Shown: positions 1 to 5,024 of the stretch, in pieces | How the letters are laid out: each line of letters begins with the position of its first letter | How positions within the stretch are numbered: the stretch's first letter is position 1 | Source of the DNA: JBFWIL01 sp050256015 | GTDB taxonomy: Bacteria > Bacteroidota > Bacteroidia > Bacteroidales > Prolixibacteraceae | Length of the DNA: 5,024 nucleotides | Reading direction: 5' to 3' | Assembly: GCA_050256015.1 (NCBI GenBank) | Contig: JBFWIL010000196.1 | Span: 1-5,024 of the forward strand | Notes under the pieces: generated by a model | Seen by the model: the letters and a program-made list of their open reading frames with translations, nothing else | Told to the model about the DNA's origin: nothing | Database searches by the model: none | Program-made: the position numbers and the translations under genes

Positions 1-1
1 T

Positions 2-298
2 TCTCCGGATGTGCATGAAAAGGTGCTGATCATTTCCGATCCGATGCTGGCCAGCGGTTCTTCCATGGAGATTGGTTACCGGGCTATGCTTCGTAAGGGA
101 ACGCCTTCCTATACTCATTTGGTAGCTGTCATTGCCAGCCGGCAGGGGGTGGAATATGTGCTGGATAAAATCCGGGATAAAAATGTAACCCTGTGGTTAG
201 GGGCCGTTGATGATGAAATGACCCCGAAATCTTACATCGTCCCCGGCCTTGGAGATGCGGGTGATCTTGCCTTTGGCGCCAAGGTGGATTCAAAATAA
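2..298 (+). CDS. upp: Uracil phosphoribosyltransferase, C-terminal part (5' end outside window)
   Basis: This enzyme joins uracil to PRPP to make UMP, a cytosolic pyrimidine-salvage step. The visible frame opens at base 2 and gives 98 residues. The family is usually a little over 200 residues, so about half is missing on the left. Visible residues 13-21 (DPMLASGSS) form the PRPP-binding loop of type I phosphoribosyltransferases. Residues 78-88 (YIVPGLGDAGD) are the uracil-recognition segment that is diagnostic for Upp, followed by the usual FG near the C-terminus. A GTG lies at base 11, but it falls inside the conserved core just before the PRPP loop and is not the true start. The gene ends in TAA at 296-298, overlapping the convergent folK stop. 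No intrinsic terminator with a T-run follows. The family call is very secure, and only the missing half is unknown. Confidence 0.96.
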   Translation, partial: SPDVHEKVLIISDPMLASGSSMEIGYRAMLRKGTPSYTHLVAVIASRQGVEYVLDKIRDKNVTLWLGAVDDEMTPKSYIVPGLGDAGDLAFGAKVDSK

Positions 299-805
299 AA
301 ATCTTTTGCATGCCGGACGGACATCCAGTTTCCTGACCAGGTGGATGTCTGAGCAGTATTCCAGCAATTCCATGGCCGTTAGTCCGAATACCGGATGTTT
401 CAGTCCGGGTGCCAGCTCGGCCAGAGGTTCGAGTACAAAACGACGATCAATAATCCGGGGATGGGGAAGTTCCAAATCCGGATCATGCAGCACCAGATCA
501 TCATAGAACAACAGGTCAATGTCAATGGGCCGGGAGGTGTAGCGCTCCGCTTTCCTTATTCTTCCCAGTTCCTGTTCAATGGCTTTGGTACGTTTTAATA
601 CACCGGCTGGAGAATGCTCTGTACAAATATGCAGGGCCTGATTCCAGAACAGGTCGTCCGAATGAAATCCCCATGGTTCTGTTTCAAACACAGACGACAA
701 ACCGGCTATTGGTCCCAATTCTTCTTCCAGACGGCACCGTGCCCGGGCAAAAATTACTTCTTTGTTGCCCAGGTTTCCTCCCAGCAATAAAAATAAATTT
801 GACAT
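290..805 (-). CDS. folK: 2-amino-4-hydroxy-6-hydroxymethyldihydropteridine pyrophosphokinase (HPPK)
   Basis: HPPK transfers pyrophosphate from ATP to 6-hydroxymethyl-7,8-dihydropterin in cytosolic folate synthesis, making the substrate of dihydropteroate synthase. From the ATG at 805 the protein has 171 residues, and the family is typically about 160-170. The conserved residues fall at the same numbers as in the E. coli enzyme: T42, P44, G46, N55, R82, R84, R92, the Mg-binding pair D95 and D97 (in RPIDIDLL), H115, R121 and F123. The N-terminus has the typical LLLGGNLGN strand-loop. The open frame runs upstream to an ATG at 892, but those 29 extra residues are outside the conserved domain. A good ribosome site sits just before 805, so the shorter start is chosen. 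The tail after about residue 150 is slightly longer than in E. coli and reaches into the upp stop region. It is a stand-alone HPPK, not fused to FolB or FolP. It is divergent from sppA. Confidence 0.96.
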   Translation of the reverse strand: MSNLFLLLGGNLGNKEVIFARARCRLEEELGPIAGLSSVFETEPWGFHSDDLFWNQALHICTEHSPAGVLKRTKAIEQELGRIRKAERYTSRPIDIDLLFYDDLVLHDPDLELPHPRIIDRRFVLEPLAELAPGLKHPVFGLTAMELLEYCSDIHLVRKLDVRPACKRFLF

Positions 806-810
806 ACGGC

Positions 811-817
811 TTTTCCT
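811..817 (-). promoter_or_regulatory. Ribosome binding site of folK
   Basis: On the minus strand AGGAAAA lies 5 bases upstream of the folK ATG at 805. It is the clearest Shine-Dalgarno-like site in the window. It decides between the start at 805 and the in-frame upstream ATG at 892. The other starts here (sppA, lpxK and the phosphorylase) have no comparable site. Confidence 0.6.
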
Positions 818-893
818 GTTCGTAAACTTTACCTCCGGTATCCCGTGAAAATACAGTTGAATTCTGTAATTTCGTACAATGTTAATCTGCATG

Positions 894-901
894 CAAAGCT
901 A
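894..901 (-). promoter_or_regulatory. Possible Bacteroidota-type -7 promoter element for folK
   Basis: On the minus strand this reads TAGCTTTG, a full match to the TAnnTTTG -7 consensus of Bacteroidota primary-sigma promoters. It lies about 90 bases upstream of the folK start, inside the folK-sppA divergent spacer, which is where a promoter is needed. I could not find a convincing TTG/TTTG -33 partner at the expected distance upstream, so the call rests on one short motif in AT-rich DNA and is tentative. Confidence 0.3.
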
Positions 902-927
902 TAAACAGAAATCCATAATTTATCATC

Positions 928-2697
928 ATGAGAGAATTTTTTAAATATTTGCTCGCAACAGTTCTGGGTATGCTGATTGCCGGATTTGTCGGAATGTTCC
1001 TGTTAATCGGAACGTTTACAGCTATGCTGACCATGTCGGAAAAACCGGTCGATATAAAAGACAAATCGCTCCTGGTAATCCGGCTGGAGGATAAAATCAC
1101 GGAACGTTCCGATAACAATCCGCTGCGGGAACTTGAACTTCCCGGTTTTCCCGGCAGTGGTCAAATCGGACTGGATCAAATCCTGGAATCCATTGCCGGT
1201 GCAAAAACGGATGACCGTATCAAGGGAATTTACCTGAATCCCTCCAACATCAATGCCGGGCTTGCAACCGTGGAGGAGATACGAAATGCACTGGCAGATT
1301 TCAGGGAATCGGGCAAATTTGTATATGCGTACGGGGAGGAACTTTCCCAGATTGACTATTACCTGGTCTCGGTGGCCGATAAGCTTGTACTGAATCCTAA
1401 TGGGTTGCTGCAGTTCCACGGACTTTCGGCACGCAGTAATTTTTATAAAAATGCTCTGGAGAAACTGGGGGTTGAAGTTCAGGTGGTTCGTCACGGGAAG
1501 TTCAAAGCGGCGGTGGAACCTTATATGCGTGAGGAAATGAGCCCGGAAAACAGACTGCAGACTTCGACTTACCTGAAAAGCATCTGGACCCGGATGCTGA
1601 CAGGAATCTCTTCCAGCCGCGGGCTTGGAACGGATGAACTGAACCGGATTGCCGACGGAGTGGCTACGTTCAGGGATCCTGCCAGGCTTTTGGAGATGGG
1701 TTTGGTAGATACCCTGCTGTATAAGGATGAGGTGATCGGCGAGCTGAAAAAGCTGAGCAGTCTGCGCGAAAAGAATGATTTGCGGTTGGTGGATGTCCGG
1801 CGTTATGCTAAAGTTCCCCCGCAAACGGACGGAAAAGGACTGGCCCCTGACAAAATTGCCGTGATCTATGCCAGCGGGGAAATAGATATGCCCGGCAGCA
1901 GCGTGACTGATGGAATCAATTCCGAGAAGTTGTCGGGTACCATACGGGAAGCAAGGCAGGATTCTTCCGTTAAGGCCATTGTGCTTCGCATAAACTCGCC
2001 CGGAGGGAGCGCCTACGGCTCGGAGGTGATCTGGCGTGAGGTAAAGCTGGCTGCAGAGGTTAAGCCGGTTATCGCCTCCATGGGAGATGTGGCTGCTTCA
2101 GGCGGATATTATATTGCCGCCGCTGCCGATACCATTCTGGCTGACCAGACCACTATTACCGGCTCGATCGGTATTTTCGGACTGATCCCGAATGCAGGAG
2201 AACTGCTTAATGAAAAATTGGGGATCACCCAGGATGTGGTCAATACCAATGCCCATGCCGATATCCTTTCGCTGACCCGTAAGATGAACGGCTTTGAACA
2301 GGATTTAATGCAGCAGTACATTGAGTACGGTTACGATACGTTTATCGGTCGTGTGGCAGAAGGCCGGGGCATGAGCAGGGAACAGGTCGATGAAATAGGA
2401 CAGGGCCGGGTGTGGTCGGCGGAAGATGCTTTGGAAATAGGACTGGTTGACAGCTACGGGGGAATCAGGGAAGCGGTTGCCCTGGCTGTTGAACGGGCTA
2501 AGCTGAAGCGTTACAGGATTGTTCAGCTGCCGAAATTAAAAGATCCGTTTGAAGAAATACTGAAAGAAATTACCGGAGAAGCCCGGATGCGGATATTCGG
2601 GCATGAACTGGGAACTGAAATGCAGGCACTCGGGGAGTTCCGAATGCTTTCCCGGGGGATACTGGCCCGCATGCCCTGTTCCGTCCGGATTGAATAA
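928..2697 (+). CDS. sppA: Signal peptide peptidase SppA, 67K type (S49 family, membrane-anchored)
   Basis: SppA is an inner-membrane serine protease that degrades cleaved signal peptides, with its active site facing the periplasm. The 589-residue length fits the long, two-domain bacterial form. Residues about 8-34 form a hydrophobic N-terminal anchor after a short basic start. The first S49 domain spans roughly 95-255 and carries the catalytic Lys193 in KFKAAVEP, matching E. coli Lys209. The second spans roughly 310-525 and has INSPGG (355-360), the nucleophile Ser391 in AASGGYY, matching E. coli Ser409, and GSIGIFG (412-418). Both members of the Ser/Lys dyad are present, so the enzyme should be active. 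The ATG at 928 is chosen because it gives the complete anchor. No Shine-Dalgarno site precedes it, only an AT-rich leader. The stop is directly followed by the lpxK ATG, so sppA heads an apparent three-gene operon. Its promoter must lie in 806-927, but I could not identify it. Confidence 0.96.
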   Translation: MREFFKYLLATVLGMLIAGFVGMFLLIGTFTAMLTMSEKPVDIKDKSLLVIRLEDKITERSDNNPLRELELPGFPGSGQIGLDQILESIAGAKTDDRIKGIYLNPSNINAGLATVEEIRNALADFRESGKFVYAYGEELSQIDYYLVSVADKLVLNPNGLLQFHGLSARSNFYKNALEKLGVEVQVVRHGKFKAAVEPYMREEMSPENRLQTSTYLKSIWTRMLTGISSSRGLGTDELNRIADGVATFRDPARLLEMGLVDTLLYKDEVIGELKKLSSLREKNDLRLVDVRRYAKVPPQTDGKGLAPDKIAVIYASGEIDMPGSSVTDGINSEKLSGTIREARQDSSVKAIVLRINSPGGSAYGSEVIWREVKLAAEVKPVIASMGDVAASGGYYIAAAADTILADQTTITGSIGIFGLIPNAGELLNEKLGITQDVVNTNAHADILSLTRKMNGFEQDLMQQYIEYGYDTFIGRVAEGRGMSREQVDEIGQGRVWSAEDALEIGLVDSYGGIREAVALAVERAKLKRYRIVQLPKLKDPFEEILKEITGEARMRIFGHELGTEMQALGEFRMLSRGILARMPCSVRIE

Positions 2698-3789
2698 ATG
2701 GCTATGTTGAAAATTCTGTTGCTTTATCCGCTTTCTGTTCTGTACGGTATCCTGGTATACATACGGAATGCCTTGTATGACTCGGATATTTTGAAGTCTG
2801 CCGAGTTTGATGTGCCGGTTATTTCGGTGGGTAACATCACTGTCGGGGGAACCGGGAAAACCCCGCATACGGAATACCTGGTTGCGTTGCTGAAAAAACA
2901 TGTTGAGGTGGCCGTACTGAGCAGGGGATACAAACGAAAAACCAGGGGGTTCCTGCTGGTGGGGTCCGGGTCGAATGTTCGTGATACGGGAGATGAACCG
3001 CTGCAGATGAGGCGGAAATTTCCGGAGGTCACGGTAGCTGTGGACGAAAACCGAGTACACGGCATCAAACAGTTGCTAAAGCAGGAAGTCCAGCCGGATG
3101 TGATCCTGCTGGATGATGCTTTTCAGCATCGGCGGGTCAGTCCGGGAATCAACATTCTGCTGATTGATTACAGCCGGCCGCTGGATAAGGATCACTTGCT
3201 GCCTCTCGGACGGCTCAGGGAAAGGAAATACCAGCAGCGTCGGGCCAATGTGATTATTTATACCAAATGTCCGGACGCAATAACCCCGATTCAGAGGAGA
3301 ATAATTCAGAAAGAGGTCAATCTTCGTCCCTATCAGTCGCTGTATTTTACAAGTCTGCAATATGGGGAACCTGTTCCCGTTTTCCCGGAGGAAGCCGTAG
3401 CAGTTCCCTGCTTACGGGAAAGACTGGTGCCTGTGATCATGCTGGCCGGCATTGCCGGTCCCGACCGGTTCAGGGAATATCTTGCTGCAAGAACCAACCT
3501 GCTTGACGAACTGGTTTTTAGTGATCATCACCGTTTTACGGCTGCCGATCTCCGGTTAATCGGTCAAAAACAGGAGATTTGCAGGAATCCCTTTGTGTTT
3601 ACCACGGAGAAAGATGCCATGCGTCTGCGTGATGAAGCCTGCCTGCCTGCTGCCGTGAGGAAGCGTCTTTTTTATATCCCGGTAACCATCCGTTTTCTGG
3701 AAAGTGAAGGAAAGAGTTTTGAAAAGAAAATTGTAGGCTATGTTAAAGACAATCGAAGCAACCGCAGATTATATCAGGGCAATTATTGA
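2698..3789 (+). CDS. lpxK: Tetraacyldisaccharide 4'-kinase (lipid A 4'-kinase)
   Basis: LpxK phosphorylates the 4' position of the tetraacyldisaccharide 1-phosphate precursor with ATP, giving lipid IVA at the cytoplasmic face of the inner membrane. At 363 residues it is of normal or slightly long length. Residues 7-21 form the hydrophobic membrane-associating N-terminal helix. GNITVGGTGKT (45-55, Lys54) is the LpxK-type Walker A loop. LSRGYKR (74-80), GDEP (98-101), DDAFQHR (139-145), FSDHHRF (274-280) and TTEKDAMRL (302-310) are family signatures. The start could be the ATG at 2698, touching the sppA TAA, or the ATG at 2704. The latter gives MLKILLLYPLS, closer to relatives as I recall them. 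Neither has a Shine-Dalgarno site, so translation probably relies on coupling to sppA. The last 17 codons, including the stop, overlap the next gene in another frame. This basic tail (RSNRRLYQGNY) lies beyond the conserved fold. Confidence 0.96.
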   Translation: MAMLKILLLYPLSVLYGILVYIRNALYDSDILKSAEFDVPVISVGNITVGGTGKTPHTEYLVALLKKHVEVAVLSRGYKRKTRGFLLVGSGSNVRDTGDEPLQMRRKFPEVTVAVDENRVHGIKQLLKQEVQPDVILLDDAFQHRRVSPGINILLIDYSRPLDKDHLLPLGRLRERKYQQRRANVIIYTKCPDAITPIQRRIIQKEVNLRPYQSLYFTSLQYGEPVPVFPEEAVAVPCLRERLVPVIMLAGIAGPDRFREYLAARTNLLDELVFSDHHRFTAADLRLIGQKQEICRNPFVFTTEKDAMRLRDEACLPAAVRKRLFYIPVTIRFLESEGKSFEKKIVGYVKDNRSNRRLYQGNY

Positions 3790-4552
3790 AGAGAAACCGG
3801 AAGCGGGTATTATTCTGGGATCGGGGCTGGGCGGACTGATCGGGGATGTTCGTGTGCTGAAACAGATTCCCTATGAAGATATTCCCGGATTTCCGGTGTC
3901 GACCGTTGCGGGACATAACGGGATGATGATTTACGGAGCGTTGGGCGGGAAAAAGGTTATGGCCCTGCAGGGCCGTTTTCATTATTATGAGGGGTATTCC
4001 ATGAAGGAAGTGACTTTCCCGGTTAGGGTCATGCAAAGACTGGGGATTAACACGTTATTTGTTTCCAATGCGGCTGGCGGATTGAATCCGGATTACAGGA
4101 TTGGAGACCTGGTGATGCTTACCGATCACATCAACATGTTTCCCGAGCATCCGCTTCACGGAAAAAATGAGGAATTACTGGGTCCCCGTTTCCCCGATAT
4201 GAGTCAGGCCTATGATTCTGAGATGTGCCGACTGGCCAGGCAAATAGCCGGAGAAAAAGGAATCAGCTTGCATGAGGGGGTTTATGTGGGCGTTCAGGGG
4301 CCCAGCTTTGAAACACCTGCGGAATACCGGATGTACCGTATTATGGGAGGCGATGTGATTGGCATGTCTACGGTTCCCGAAGTAATTGTGGCCCGGCATA
4401 TGGGAATAAAAGTATTCGGGATCTCCGTCGTTACCGACATCGGAGTCCCGGGGGAAATCGTGGAGGTATCGCACGAAGAGGTGCAGGAGGTTGCCCGGGC
4501 TGCAGAGCCTGGCATGACGCTGCTTGTGAAGCAGCTGATTGCCCTTGTCTGA
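3740..4552 (+). CDS. punA: Purine nucleoside phosphorylase, trimeric (PNP/MTAP) family
   Basis: This cytosolic salvage enzyme splits purine (deoxy)nucleosides with phosphate into free base and (deoxy)ribose 1-phosphate. Its 270 residues match the trimeric family. Visible motifs are the phosphate loop GSGLG (27-31), AGHNG (57-61), QGRFHYYEG (77-85, with Arg79, His81 and Tyr83), SNAAGGLNP (109-117), GPSFETPAE (187-195, with Glu191 equivalent to human Glu201), GMSTVPEVIVARH (208-220) and His245 (human His257). At 232-233 the sequence is Thr-Asp, whereas 6-oxopurine-specific members have Thr-Asn (human Asn243). Asp here is as in 5'-methylthioadenosine phosphorylase, so base preference is uncertain. 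The ATG at 3740 lies inside the end of lpxK and gives the N-terminal helix expected before the phosphate loop. No good Shine-Dalgarno site precedes it, so coupling to lpxK is likely. The family assignment is secure; the symbol is less so because of the substrate question. Confidence 0.93.
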   Translation: MLKTIEATADYIRAIIEEKPEAGIILGSGLGGLIGDVRVLKQIPYEDIPGFPVSTVAGHNGMMIYGALGGKKVMALQGRFHYYEGYSMKEVTFPVRVMQRLGINTLFVSNAAGGLNPDYRIGDLVMLTDHINMFPEHPLHGKNEELLGPRFPDMSQAYDSEMCRLARQIAGEKGISLHEGVYVGVQGPSFETPAEYRMYRIMGGDVIGMSTVPEVIVARHMGIKVFGISVVTDIGVPGEIVEVSHEEVQEVARAAEPGMTLLVKQLIALV

Positions 4553-4587
4553 AATGAGCTAACATAAAGCTTGCGTTCAGAGCAGGG
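4542..4587. repeat. Inverted repeat across two convergent stop codons, possible bidirectional terminator
   Basis: Three paired segments nest symmetrically: CCCT (4542-4545) with AGGG (4584-4587), TCTGAA (4548-4553) with TTCAGA (4576-4581), and AGCT (4557-4560) with AGCT (4568-4571). That makes 14 Watson-Crick pairs, with a 2x2 internal loop, a 3x4 internal loop and a 7-base apical loop. Both TGA stops (phosphorylase 4550-4552, cardiolipin synthase 4577-4579 on the minus strand) lie within the 6-bp stem. No T-run follows on either strand, so it is not a canonical intrinsic terminator. Its position between convergent genes would suit transcript end formation or 3'-end protection for both. Confidence 0.45.
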
Positions 4588-5024
4588 GACTTAGCAAACG
4601 GGCAAAGGATTCCTTGGCCTTGGACAATCTGGGGCGTTTTTCCCATTCTCCGGCGATAATCTCGCGGCTTTGCCGCAGGTCGTTCAGAAAATGCTGTTCC
4701 AGTTCCCTGGCCGTGTCTTCGTTGTAAATTACCGCGTTGACCTCAAAGTTTGTTTCCAGGCTGCGGAAATCGAAATTAGCTGTGCCAACCGAAGAGACCA
4801 CTCCGTCAACAATCATTACTTTACTGTGCGAAAATCCGGGTTGGTAGAAGTAAATTTTTACCCCGGCTTCCAGCAGTTCGGCAATGAAAGAATGGGTCCC
4901 CCAACTGGGGATGATGGCATCCGACCTGCCGGGAAGCAAAATCCGTACGTCTATTCCGCCCAGGGCGGCAGTCTTTAATGCGCAGGAGATCTCCGAGTTG
5001 GGAATCAGATACGGAGTGGCAATA
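4577..5024 (-). CDS. cls: Cardiolipin synthase, C-terminal part (5' end outside window)
   Basis: Cls condenses phosphatidylglycerol molecules into cardiolipin at the inner membrane. It belongs to the phospholipase D superfamily, with two HKD motifs. The visible frame enters at base 5023 and gives the last 148 residues of a protein usually near 480. It includes the block beginning TPYLIP (residues 3-8), the ALKTAALGGIDVRILLPG segment, ELLEAGVKIY (49-58) and the second HKD motif, with His66, Lys68 and Asp73 in HSKVMIVDG, then GTANFD (80-85) and ETNFEVNA (90-97). The catalytic residues of this half are intact. A TTG at 4939 opens a shorter frame, but conserved sequence continues upstream of it, so it is not a start. 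The membrane segments and first HKD motif would lie past the right edge. The gene converges on the phosphorylase gene 24 bases away. A less specific PLD-family phosphatidyltransferase is the only real alternative, and the motifs favour Cls strongly. Confidence 0.93.
   Translation of the reverse strand, partial: IATPYLIPNSEISCALKTAALGGIDVRILLPGRSDAIIPSWGTHSFIAELLEAGVKIYFYQPGFSHSKVMIVDGVVSSVGTANFDFRSLETNFEVNAVIYNEDTARELEQHFLNDLRQSREIIAGEWEKRPRLSKAKESFARLLSPLL

Noticed and set aside
264..284. Palindrome around GGCGCC near the end of upp as a terminator hairpin.
   Set aside because: It lies within conserved upp coding sequence, leaves almost no loop, and the nearest T-rich stretch is too far downstream.
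249..598. Plus-strand open frames opposite folK.
   Set aside because: They are low-complexity, Ser/Arg-rich or featureless translations opposite a gene whose catalytic residues are all in place.
867..874. TAATTTCG on the plus strand as a -7 element for sppA.
   Set aside because: It has one mismatch to TAnnTTTG and no TTG/TTTG at the expected upstream distance, so it is too weak to annotate.
806..892. N-terminal extension of folK to the in-frame ATG at 892 (29 more residues).
   Set aside because: The extra residues precede the conserved N-terminal strand of HPPK, and the AGGAAAA site 5 bases before 805 marks a better start.
1003..1824. Long minus-strand open frame (273 codons) opposite sppA.
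   Set aside because: It is fully antisense to a clearly coding S49 peptidase, shows no recognisable domain, and has a composition expected of a shadow frame.
2536..3060. Minus-strand open frame (174 codons) across the sppA-lpxK junction.
   Set aside because: It lies opposite two well-supported genes, and its translation has no recognisable motif.
1..5024. A previously undescribed multi-gene system, mobile element, defence island or CRISPR array.
   Set aside because: All six protein-coding genes belong to well-known housekeeping families and leave little space between them. I found no direct repeats, integrase, transposase, toxin-antitoxin or tRNA signal.

Overview
The window is a chromosomal housekeeping segment of a Gram-negative bacterium, most likely a member of the Bacteroidota. 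Three things point there. The lipid A kinase LpxK implies an outer membrane with lipopolysaccharide. The protein variants (an Upp ending in a GLGDAGD motif, a 67K-type SppA ending in an ARMP-type tail, and an LpxK beginning with a YPLSVLYG-like helix) resemble Bacteroidota versions as I remember them. Most starts also lack a clear Shine-Dalgarno sequence, as is usual in that phylum. The phylum is inferred from these features, not from a database search.

Layout, left to right: the 3' end of upp (uracil phosphoribosyltransferase, + strand, cut by the left edge) converges on and overlaps by 9 bp with folK (6-hydroxymethyl-dihydropterin pyrophosphokinase, - strand). A 122-bp divergent spacer (806-927) separates folK from a tightly packed + strand group: sppA (membrane S49 peptidase), lpxK (lipid A 4'-kinase) and a purine nucleoside phosphorylase gene. 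sppA and lpxK abut with no spacer, and lpxK and the phosphorylase overlap by 50 bp, so the three are very probably one operon. The phosphorylase gene then converges, across 24 bp, on the 3' part of a cardiolipin synthase gene (- strand, cut by the right edge). An inverted repeat covers both stop codons at that junction.

Biologically the genes cover nucleobase salvage (upp, phosphorylase), folate synthesis (folK) and envelope upkeep (sppA, lpxK, cls). Neighbours inside the operon do not share a pathway. The packing suggests shared expression of growth-related functions more than a dedicated system.

I see no RNA gene, CRISPR array, insertion sequence, phage or defence gene, and no sign of a new multi-gene system. 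The points most worth a second look are an Asp in the phosphorylase where 6-oxopurine-specific relatives have Asn, the inverted repeat over the two convergent stops, and the two kinds of gene overlap.
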